A DNA stretch of 61,795 bases from an uncultured bacterium (GTDB taxonomy: Bacteria; Bacteroidota; Bacteroidia; Bacteroidales; CAIWKO01). Shown piece by piece: positions 33,915 through 41,138 of this stretch. The notes beneath the pieces are model-generated. The model ran no database searches and had not been told where the DNA came from. It saw nothing but the letters and a program-made list of their open reading frames with translations. How positions within the stretch are numbered: position 1 is the stretch's first letter; the number at the start of each line of letters is the position of its first letter. The position numbers were made by a program, and so were the translations under genes. Where the stretch lies: assembly GCA_903862465.1 (NCBI GenBank), contig CAIOYH010000124.1, positions 1-61,795 of the forward strand, given 5' to 3'.

Positions 33915-36900
33915 ATGAAAAAAATTAGATTACTCTTTTTACCCCTCATTCTACTCGCATTAGCACAAAGCAGCTTGGCGCAAATCAGTAGCAAAATCAC
34001 ACAAATTGCGACAGTTAAAAATCAATCAGGTTGGGTTGAATTCAAATCAAATCTCACGATTGACCCTGCAACAATCTTCACTACACAGAAAGAATTGTTC
34101 GGGTTGAATACTGCCGATATGATGAAAGTTTATCGTTCGGAAAGCGATAAAATTGGTTATACACATTATCGTTACCAACAATTTTATCAAAATATCCCTA
34201 TTGAAGGTGCCGAATATCTAATTCACAGCATCGGCAACAAGTCAATTAGTGGCAATGGTAACATTATTTCGGGCATCACGAAAGATATTACGCCTGCTAT
34301 TTCGGCTCAAAGCGCCATCAGCAAAGCAATCAAATATGTGAATGCTGCGAAATATATGTGGGAAATTCCTGCCAACGAACAATTCATCAAAATGGCAAAG
34401 AAAGATGCTTCGGCAAGCTATTATCCAAAAGCAACTTTAGTTTTGATAGATAAAAAGTTCGGCAAAAATGCCGCTAACTATGTATTGGCTTATAAAGTGG
34501 ATGTTTATGCTGCTTCACCTGTTTCCTATAGAAACATTTATGTGAATGCAAAAACAGGCGAAATTTATCACACGATGAATTTGCTTCGCGATACGGACGT
34601 ACCGGGCACTGCCACGACCAAATACAGTGGTGTGCAACCCATCACAACAGATTCAACGGCTCCGGGAGCTTACCGATTGAGAGAAACAGATCGCTGCGGC
34701 ATCGAAACCTATAATATGTTAGCTGGAACGGATTATGGCGTTGCTGTTGATTTTACTGATACGGACAATAATTGGAACAACGTGAACGCTCAGCAAGACG
34801 AAGTGGCTACTGATGCACATTTCGGAGCTGAAAAAACATACGATTATTATCTGGAGAAATTCGGCAGACAAAGTTATGACAACCTCAACTCGCCTTTATT
34901 AAGCTATGTACATTATGATGTTGACTACGCCAATGCATATTGGGACGGACTGCGCATGACATACGGTGATGGCGACGGAACAACCAACGGACCTTTGACT
35001 TCTTTGGATGTGTGCGGTCATGAAATCACACACGGTGTTACGGAACATTCTTGCAATCTTGTGTATCAAGATGAACCCGGCGGATTGAACGAAGCTTTCA
35101 GCGATATCTTCGGAGCTGCTATTGAATTTTACGCTTCGCCCGCTACAGGAGATTGGTTTGTTGGTGAAGATTTCGATTTGACAGGCGGTCATGGATTCCG
35201 CAACATGTCGAATCCTGCCGAATTTCAACAGCCTGATACCTATTTGGGAACCTATTGGTATGTGGGCGTGATGGACAATGGCGGTGTTCACACCAACAGC
35301 GGTGTAGCAAACTATTGGTTCTATCTGTTATCGGATGGCGGCAGCGGCACCAACGATATCGGCAGTGTTTATACTGTGGCAGGTATTGGCATTGACAAAG
35401 CTGCTCAGATTGCCTATCGCACCTTGACGAATTATTTGACAAGCACTTCCAATTATGTTGACACTCGTGTAGCTTCACTCCAAGCAGCTATTGACTTATA
35501 TGGTCCTTGCTCCAACGAAGCGATACAAACCGCCAATGCTTGGTTTGCTGTTGGTGTGGGACAAGCGGTTGCCGACAATGACGTGTATATTGCCGCCGTG
35601 TTAACCCCAAAAACAGATTGTGGCTTGACTTCAGAAATCGTTAGCGTGCGTATGATTTATAACGGATGCAACACCCCCATAAATGCAGGACAGACCATAC
35701 ATTTCTTTTATAAAGCGGATGGCGGCACCACAGTGGCTGACAGCTTGACTTTGGCAGCAAACCTCAACGGTGGCGACACCATTGACTTTTCATTTGCAAC
35801 ACCCACCGATGTGCATTTGTTAGGAAACCATACCATAGATTGTTGGGTAAATTATGCCGGCGACACGGTGGCTACCAACGACACCTTGGCTACCTATACT
35901 TTTACTAATAGACTCTATCAAAACAGCGATGTAGGCGTTTCGGCTATTGTGGCTCCCGTTTCGGAATGTCACATGGCGAATATCGAAAATGTTACCGTCG
36001 CGGTGAAATTCTATGGCTGCGAATTTCTGGCTGCCGGAAGTAAAATTCCTTTGGCATATACCGTCAACGGTGGTGCTGCTGTGATTGATACCCTTGTCAC
36101 CCCTTATGACATGACGCCCGATTCGGTGTTTTTACATACCTTCGCCACCCCCGCCAATCTATCAAATGTGGGAACCTATACTTTCACAGCACGGACAAAT
36201 TTCGGCATTGACAGCTTGCATACCAATGATGCTTTCAACGGTTATCTCGTAAAAAATCCATTTGCATTGAGAGATACTATCATCACATTTGAAGAAGCCA
36301 ACACAGCGAATAATTTCTTGGTAACAACAGGCGTTTATGCGCATGCTATGGTTTCTACGGCTGCTCACAACACGGGGGCTAAAGGTTTTCAGATGACCGG
36401 TGGCAATGTGATTTCCTATATGGCACAATTGGAATTTCCCGATGGCAACAACAACTGGACTATCAACGACTTTTTGTCGGCTAAGATTAAATTTTGTGTG
36501 GATGCTACCTCTTGGACCACTGCCACGATGCGTTTCGACCTGAAACAAACCTATGGACAGGTGGCTTATGAAATGTATTTAGGCGCAGGCAATGATTACA
36601 CCCAAGCGAGCAATTGCCGCGTGTTGGTGAACGATGTCATCCCCGTGAGTCCTACCTATAACCCCACCACAGGCAACACCGACCCGTTTGAAACCAAATT
36701 TATCAGCTTAGATGCTTACGCAGGCACCAAATTTACGGTGACCATCGAAACTCGTAATATCAGTAAAGACACTAACTATATCGTATTACTCGTGATGGAC
36801 AATGCCTACGTGGACAATGTGAAGTTTATGAAGAACTCCGACATTGGCATTGACGAAAGCAATTTGAAGGATAATATAAAGGTATATCCTAACCCTGTTA

Positions 36901-37118
36901 CGGATCAACTGAACGTGAATTTCTTTGCCAACTCGGCACAACAAATCAAGGTGGAAGTGCTCGACCTGCAAGGCAAAATGATACAACAACGCCAATCAGA
37001 TGCCGCCATCGGACAAAATAGCTACCAATTCGACATGAGCAACGACCCGTCAGGTATCTATTTTATCAGAATAACGATGGATAAGGGAGTGTATAATAAT
37101 AAGGTCGTGAAACAATAA
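33915..37118 (+). CDS. Secreted M4 (thermolysin-like) metallopeptidase with T9SS sorting domain
   Basis: A 1,067-aa protein. The signal peptide ends SSLAQ (~23). A propeptide region of FTP/PepSY type (~45-210) includes YRQF.QNIPIEGAEY-like and VYVNAKTGEI-like segments. The catalytic domain (~235-560) carries HEITH (His369, Glu370, His373), third zinc ligand Glu393 in GGLNEAFSD, and GGVHTNSGVANYWFYLL with the transition-state His. Beyond it are two beta-sandwich repeats (~565-760, CGLTSEIVSVRMIYNGC and MANIENVTVAVKFYGCEF), a domain at ~765-960, and a type A sorting domain (from VYPNPVTDQLNV to YNNKVVKQ). The enzyme would be exported by T9SS and degrade external protein. Single gene, strong codon bias, no defects. 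Confidence 0.95.
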   Translation: MKKIRLLFLPLILLALAQSSLAQISSKITQIATVKNQSGWVEFKSNLTIDPATIFTTQKELFGLNTADMMKVYRSESDKIGYTHYRYQQFYQNIPIEGAEYLIHSIGNKSISGNGNIISGITKDITPAISAQSAISKAIKYVNAAKYMWEIPANEQFIKMAKKDASASYYPKATLVLIDKKFGKNAANYVLAYKVDVYAASPVSYRNIYVNAKTGEIYHTMNLLRDTDVPGTATTKYSGVQPITTDSTAPGAYRLRETDRCGIETYNMLAGTDYGVAVDFTDTDNNWNNVNAQQDEVATDAHFGAEKTYDYYLEKFGRQSYDNLNSPLLSYVHYDVDYANAYWDGLRMTYGDGDGTTNGPLTSLDVCGHEITHGVTEHSCNLVYQDEPGGLNEAFSDIFGAAIEFYASPATGDWFVGEDFDLTGGHGFRNMSNPAEFQQPDTYLGTYWYVGVMDNGGVHTNSGVANYWFYLLSDGGSGTNDIGSVYTVAGIGIDKAAQIAYRTLTNYLTSTSNYVDTRVASLQAAIDLYGPCSNEAIQTANAWFAVGVGQAVADNDVYIAAVLTPKTDCGLTSEIVSVRMIYNGCNTPINAGQTIHFFYKADGGTTVADSLTLAANLNGGDTIDFSFATPTDVHLLGNHTIDCWVNYAGDTVATNDTLATYTFTNRLYQNSDVGVSAIVAPVSECHMANIENVTVAVKFYGCEFLAAGSKIPLAYTVNGGAAVIDTLVTPYDMTPDSVFLHTFATPANLSNVGTYTFTARTNFGIDSLHTNDAFNGYLVKNPFALRDTIITFEEANTANNFLVTTGVYAHAMVSTAAHNTGAKGFQMTGGNVISYMAQLEFPDGNNNWTINDFLSAKIKFCVDATSWTTATMRFDLKQTYGQVAYEMYLGAGNDYTQASNCRVLVNDVIPVSPTYNPTTGNTDPFETKFISLDAYAGTKFTVTIETRNISKDTNYIVLLVMDNAYVDNVKFMKNSDIGIDESNLKDNIKVYPNPVTDQLNVNFFANSAQQIKVEVLDLQGKMIQQRQSDAAIGQNSYQFDMSNDPSGIYFIRITMDKGVYNNKVVKQ

Positions 37119-37121
37119 GAT

Positions 37122-37199
37122 CCAAATACCAAATTCCAAATACCAAATACCAAGAAACCAAGGATTAGATATTAAATCTTAAATCAAAAATCTAAAATC
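37122..37199. repeat. Heptamer repeats (CCAAATA and AAATCTN)
   Basis: CCAAAT/CCAAGA starts at 37122, 37129, 37136, 37143 and 37150, exactly 7 bp apart, then AAATCT/AAATCA units follow at 7-bp steps up to the stop of the lipoprotein gene. The complementary motif GATTTGA occurs as 7-bp repeats at 37706-37726, on the other side of that gene. Confidence 0.8.
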
Positions 37200-37607
37200 T
37201 CACTTCGGTCGTATGAGACTCCAAGTTGAGTTAAAGAAATCCTGAATCATTTGGGGAGGCATGTTTTTCGTGTCTCCCCATTTTATTTCGTAGGTTTTGT
37301 TGTTGATGTCGCAGCGGATATAGGAGGTGATGTTGCCCGGATGCGAGAAATTCATCTTCGCGATGTTCAATTTCTCTAAGCCTTGGAAGATAGCTTTGAT
37401 TTGGTCTTTGCCCAATTGGATGAAATGTGTAGGTTCTTGTTTGTTGCTGATGTTAAGCACTTCGCCGGTGCTTTTCACTAGATATTCATCATATTTTCCG
37501 GTGAATCCGCCCCCTTTGCCGATGCAAAAAGAGCGTTCGGGGGCAATGGTTTTGCACGAAACCATCAACAGTAGTGCAGCCCATAAGAGCGATATATATT
37601 TTTTCAT
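37200..37607 (-). CDS. Small uncharacterised lipoprotein, 135 aa
   Basis: The start is taken at the ATG at 37607, which gives a clean lipoprotein signal (MKKYISLLWAALLLMVSCKT, lipobox LMVSC); the frame continues upstream but without a signal. TAATTTTG at 37634-37641 supports this start. The mature part includes GKGGGFTGKYDEYLVKSTG, a helix QIKAIFQGLEKLNIAKMNF, and CDINNKTYEIKWGD. Family not recognised; it looks like one of the many small Bacteroidota periplasmic lipoproteins. It is flanked by complementary heptamer repeats on both sides. Confidence 0.75.
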   Translation of the reverse strand: MKKYISLLWAALLLMVSCKTIAPERSFCIGKGGGFTGKYDEYLVKSTGEVLNISNKQEPTHFIQLGKDQIKAIFQGLEKLNIAKMNFSHPGNITSYIRCDINNKTYEIKWGDTKNMPPQMIQDFFNSTWSLIRPK

Positions 37608-37633
37608 AAATAAAACGTATAAATATTTCTGTT

Positions 37634-37641
37634 CAAAATTA
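37634..37641 (-). promoter_or_regulatory. Putative -7 element for the lipoprotein
   Basis: The minus strand reads TAATTTTG, 26 bp before the ATG at 37607. Confidence 0.4.
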
Positions 37642-37673
37642 GATAAATTTTCGGATATGGAAGGAAAAATCAC

Positions 37674-37756
37674 CACATAGACATATAGACACATAGGGAA
37701 TTTTAGATTTGAGATTTGAGATTTGGAACATTGTTTTTACCACATAGACACATAGA
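37674..37756. repeat. Low-complexity repeats (ACCACATAGACACATAG and GATTTGA)
   Basis: CCACATAGACA-type sequence occurs twice (37674 and 37740). Between the copies, GATTTGA repeats at 37706, 37713 and 37720 with a 7-bp period. Confidence 0.7.
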
Positions 37757-37809
37757 GCATATAGATAAATCTGAGGTCACTATAGAAACGCTGGTGGATG
37801 GTGAAAGTC

Positions 37810-38082
37810 ATTCGTGGGATATCAAAAGTCATTCGTGGATGTTTTTTTTGTTTTGGCAGGTCGTTTATCGGAATTCGTGGGTTGTAAATCCTCATTCGTG
37901 GGTTGTCAATCATTATTCGTGGATTGTAAATTCTTATTCGTAGGATGTAAATCCTTATTCGTTGAATGTAAATCCTTATTCGTTGAATGTAAATCCTTAT
38001 TCGTAGGATGTAAATCCTTATTCGTAGGATGTAAATCCTTATTCGTGGGATGTAAATCGGCATTCGTGATGGTGAAAAAAGC
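37810..38082. repeat. 21-bp tandem array C
   Basis: ATTCGT starts at 37810, 37831, 37873, 37894, 37915, 37936, 37957, 37978, 37999, 38020, 38041 and 38062. Every step is 21 bp, except one of 42 bp across a diverged unit. The consensus is about ATTCGTAGGATGTAAATCCTT. Sequence and flanks are unrelated to arrays A and B. Confidence 0.95.
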
Positions 38083-38188
38083 ATTTTTATTGTGTAATAA
38101 AATATTTCCAATCGCAACAATTTGCTTATTATTAGACTATTAAAATATAAAGAAGAAGAAGATTGTAATTTGAGTTCGCTTTTTGCTG
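38083..38188. other. Spacer between arrays C and D
   Basis: About 100 bp of AT-rich sequence. No gene or structure was recognised. Confidence 0.4.
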
Positions 38189-38505
38189 AATTTGACAAAG
38201 TGTGATAAGAAAGTTTTTCATGCTTCGTTGAATTTGACAAAGCGTAGAAATAAAGTTTTTCATGTTTCGTTGAATTTGACAATGAGTGAAAAAAAAAGTT
38301 TTTGCTGCTTTGCTAAATTTGACTAGTAGTGGTAAAAAAGTTTTTCATGTCTTGCTGAATTTGACAATGAGTGGTAAAAAGGTTTTTCATGCCTTGCTAG
38401 ATTTAACAATGAATGGTAAAAATGTATTTTATGCTTTGCTGAATTTGACAAGGTATAGAAAAAAAGTTTTTCATGCTTTGCTGAATTTAACAGAAAATCG
38501 AATCC
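38189..38505. repeat. 42-bp tandem array D
   Basis: AATTTGA/AATTTAA starts at 38189, 38231, 38273, 38316, 38358, 38400, 38442 and 38484. Steps are 42 bp, with one of 43 at an A-run. 42 is twice the 21-bp unit of the other arrays. A plus-strand frame (38286-38540) reads it as LLNLTMSGKKVFHA repeats, which I regard as a by-product of the period. Confidence 0.95.
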
Positions 38506-38748
38506 TGCGTTTAGCCCCCATTACAGAGTGGTCAGAATAAAATCAGTATCTTGCAAAAAAAATATTTATGAATATCTAAAAATATGTATCTTTGTAAAAA
38601 TATTTGATTCACTATGGCAAGCCTAGCAATTGGAGCTTGACGTAAAAGTTACAATAATAATTGAGGCTATCGCGCTACAGAATTGTTGGCGGCAATAGTG
38701 CATCGATAAAAGACAGAAAATAATTAATTAAACATAAAAACCTATATT
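38506..38748. other. Region upstream of the slipin gene
   Basis: It contains TATCTTTG at 38587-38594 (TAnnTTTG), an imperfect hairpin at 38621-38667 (GCCTagCAATT / AATTGAGGC), and TGTTGGCGGCA near 38694, which is complementary with one mismatch to TGCTGCCAACA just after the gene (39523-39533). No protein-coding gene was found here. Confidence 0.45.
38587..38594 (+). promoter_or_regulatory. Putative -7 element for the slipin gene
   Basis: TATCTTTG matches TAnnTTTG. It lies 155 bp before the ATG, so a long leader with the 38621-38667 hairpin would be transcribed. Confidence 0.35.
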
Positions 38749-39516
38749 ATGCCACTAATACCCATCTTTGGAATTCTCATCGTGATACTTTTTTCAGGAC
38801 TTCGTATTGCACAAGAATATCAACGTTCAATAGTTTTCAGGCTTGGACGTTTTAAATCCATAAAAGGACCCGGACTTTATTGGATTATCCCATTTATTGA
38901 AACTCAGCAACGGGTGGATATAAGAACAAAAACCGTTGACCTCGAGCAACAAGAAACTATTACGAAAGATAGTGTGACTATTAAAGTGAATGCTGTGTTA
39001 TGGTTTAAAATAACAAATCCTGAAGATGCAATTATAAAAGTGGCGGATTATAATAAAGCTGTTTATCAGTTTTCGGTAACTGCACTGCGAAATATTATTG
39101 GACAGCATACGCTTGACGAAGTTTTGCGAGAAAGAGAGCAAATCAACGGAACACTTCAAAGCATTGTTGACACTGCAACAGAACCATGGGGCATCAAAAT
39201 TGAAATGGTTGAAATGAAAGATGTGGAAATTCCGGAAGCCATGCAAAGAGCCATGGCTCGTGAAGCAGAAGCCATTAGAGAAAAGAGAGCTAGGATTGTT
39301 AAAGCGGAGGCGGAATTAGAAGCTTCAATAAAATTGACGCAAGGTGCAAAAGAAATGGAAGGTAGTCCGATTGCATTAGAGCTAAGACGTATGCAAATGT
39401 TATCTGAGATTGGAATTGATAATAATACGACTACCATAATTCTTGTTCCTTCAGAATTTGCAAATGCGGCAAAGAGTTTTACCGAACTTGTTTCTAAGAA
39501 AAAGGATGCTGAATAA
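38749..39516 (+). CDS. Slipin (stomatin/SPFH-domain membrane protein)
   Basis: A 255-aa protein with one N-terminal membrane segment (LIPIFGILIVILFSGLRIA), then a full SPFH domain: EYQRSIVFRLGRFKSIKGPGLYWIIPFIE, RTKTVDLEQQETITKDSVTIKVNAVLWFKI, RNIIGQHTLDEVLREREQIN. A charged helix follows (MQRAMAREAEAIREKRARIVKAEAELEAS), and the C-terminal VPSEFANAAKSF region. Slipins form membrane-microdomain rings and often sit with NfeD-like proteases, but no nfeD partner is adjacent. The gene stands alone between repeat-rich sequence and xseA, with short complementary motifs on both sides. Confidence 0.93.
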   Translation: MPLIPIFGILIVILFSGLRIAQEYQRSIVFRLGRFKSIKGPGLYWIIPFIETQQRVDIRTKTVDLEQQETITKDSVTIKVNAVLWFKITNPEDAIIKVADYNKAVYQFSVTALRNIIGQHTLDEVLREREQINGTLQSIVDTATEPWGIKIEMVEMKDVEIPEAMQRAMAREAEAIREKRARIVKAEAELEASIKLTQGAKEMEGSPIALELRRMQMLSEIGIDNNTTTIILVPSEFANAAKSFTELVSKKKDAE

Positions 39517-39705
39517 CTTGTGCTGCCAACATAATTCATTGGCAACTGGGGGAACTCACTCTGATGAGGTAATGCCTAAGTTGAAGATATTCATTTAGGC
39601 TTTGGTTAAAACATAGTATAATAAAGAACTTGTGCATAATTTGCGATTGCACACCTCCTCCTAATCAACATAATCAACCAAAACAATCCATTTTCAAAAG
39701 ATACC
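39517..39705. other. Intergenic region with hairpin after the slipin gene
   Basis: GCCTAA (39574-39579) pairs with TTAGGC (39595-39600), followed by TTTGGTTAAAA. It may be a weak terminator. TGCTGCCAACA near 39523 is the partner of the upstream motif noted for the slipin. Confidence 0.35.
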
Positions 39706-40863
39706 ATGACCGAGCATATAAAACTTTCGGAACTTCTCGACCAAATTCAAGACACTATACAATCGCGTTTTGATGGGGAAGTGTATTGGGTGGATGCTCA
39801 AATCACGAATGTGAAAAAATATGAGTCAACCCGGCGCTGCTACTTTACTTTAGAAGAATATGAAAACGGAACCAAGACAGCGGAAGCCCGAGGCGTTTTT
39901 TGGGCAAACTATTACGGTCAGATAGAAAACTTTGAACAAGTTACCAAACAAATCTTTCGCGACGGCATCAAAATTATCTGTCAAGTAAAAGTCAGATATC
40001 ATAAAGTTTACGGATTGAATTTTGATGTCATGAAGATAGATGTGGCGCATTCCATCGGGACTTTAGAGTTGGAAAGACAACAGACGCTTGAACGCCTATT
40101 GAAGGAAAACCCCAAAACGATACAGTTGTTCGACGGCGTTTACAAAACATTCAACAACCGCTTGCCCATTCCGCTTGTTATTAAAAGAATCGCTTTAATA
40201 ACAGCACCAAACTCCGACGGACAACGGGATTTTCAGCAAGAAACAAAACAGAACAAACATCAATACACGTTTTCGGTAAGTGAGTTTCTCACCACGATTC
40301 AAGGCGACAATGCCCACAAACTTATTTTGGAACAACTCAAACTGATTGAAATGAGCCAAGAACATTTTGATGTAGTGGCTATTGTTCGTGGCGGTGGTTC
40401 TCAAACAGATTTCAAACCCTTTGATGATTATGAACTTGCCAATTGTGTCGCTAACTTCCCGATTCCTATCTTCACAGGCATCGGTCACGACAGAAACCAA
40501 AGCATCGTTGACCTCATGGCAAGAGAACAAAAAACACCCACAAAAGTGGCGTCCCTTTTTGTTGAACGTAACTTTGAATTTGAGAACAAACTCATTGACT
40601 TGAAAACACATCTTTTTGATTTAGTCAATAAACAACTTGAGAACGCAAAAGAAAAACTGAATAATGCGAAACGCATCGTCAGACTCTCAAGTCCTCAAGC
40701 CATCCTCGACAGAGGTTTTGCCATCATCACCATCAACAACAAAATAGTTACTGACCCCAAAGACATAAAAGAAAACTCAGAGTTGCAAACGCTGTTAAGA
40801 AACGAAACAATTTATAGCACCGTAATAAAAAAGACAAACAATGAAAAAGGAAACGACCTATAG
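39706..40863 (+). CDS. xseA: Exodeoxyribonuclease VII large subunit
   Basis: A 385-aa protein with an N-terminal OB-fold (IQSRFDGEVYWVDAQITNVK, YFTLEE) and the catalytic XseA domain with IALITAPNSDGQRDF, FDVVAIVRGGGSQTDFKPFDDYELA and IPIFTGIGHDRNQSIVDLMA. A helical region follows, with the C-terminal SPQAILDRGFAIIT motif. With XseB it forms the complex that degrades single-stranded DNA to short oligonucleotides. It overlaps the xseB start by 23 bp. Length is slightly short for the family but typical of Bacteroidota. Confidence 0.95.
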   Translation: MTEHIKLSELLDQIQDTIQSRFDGEVYWVDAQITNVKKYESTRRCYFTLEEYENGTKTAEARGVFWANYYGQIENFEQVTKQIFRDGIKIICQVKVRYHKVYGLNFDVMKIDVAHSIGTLELERQQTLERLLKENPKTIQLFDGVYKTFNNRLPIPLVIKRIALITAPNSDGQRDFQQETKQNKHQYTFSVSEFLTTIQGDNAHKLILEQLKLIEMSQEHFDVVAIVRGGGSQTDFKPFDDYELANCVANFPIPIFTGIGHDRNQSIVDLMAREQKTPTKVASLFVERNFEFENKLIDLKTHLFDLVNKQLENAKEKLNNAKRIVRLSSPQAILDRGFAIITINNKIVTDPKDIKENSELQTLLRNETIYSTVIKKTNNEKGNDL

Positions 40864-41038
40864 CGAAGCATTTTCGCAGCTTGAAGAACTTGTTGACCAA
40901 TTGGATGACGGCAACATTCAATTGGAAGAACTTGCCACGAAAGTAAAACAAGCACACGAATTAATCGTCATCTGCGAAAGCAAACTTCGGAATATCGAAG
41001 GGGATATTAAAGATGTTACGAAACCCGATAATGTGTAA
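40841..41038 (+). CDS. xseB: Exodeoxyribonuclease VII small subunit
   Basis: A 65-aa protein of the XseB type: TYSEAFSQLEELVDQLDDG, then QLEELATKVKQAHELIVICESKL, two antiparallel helices that bind XseA. Its start overlaps the xseA end by 23 bp, which predicts coupled translation. Normal length for the family. Confidence 0.95.
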   Translation: MKKETTYSEAFSQLEELVDQLDDGNIQLEELATKVKQAHELIVICESKLRNIEGDIKDVTKPDNV

Positions 41039-41058
41039 GGACATGCCATGGCATGTCC
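41039..41058. repeat. 20-bp perfect palindrome after xseB
   Basis: GGACATGCCATGGCATGTCC is fully self-complementary and begins 1 bp after the xseB stop. It may end xseAB transcripts or be one copy of a dispersed palindrome; no T-tract follows. Confidence 0.7.
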
Positions 41059-41138
41059 CTACGATTCAAATTTAATAACAGCTTTGTAACTTTTTGAAAC
41101 TTGTAGCGTCATATAAGCAAACAAAAAACAAAACATTC

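Noticed and set aside
37716..38540. Repeat-spanning ORFs in arrays C and D (e.g. RIRIYIL and LLNLTMSGKKVFHA repeats)
   Set aside because: Explained by the 21/42-bp period; no conserved ends, no signal peptide, no paralogue to compare.
38614..38640. 8-codon leader peptide upstream of the slipin (MASLAIGA)
   Set aside because: Too short to judge; no attenuator structure could be tied to it.
38621..39600. True integron attC sites around the slipin
   Set aside because: Core sites do not meet RYYYAAC/GTTRRRY and no integrase is present; kept only as a low-interest finding.
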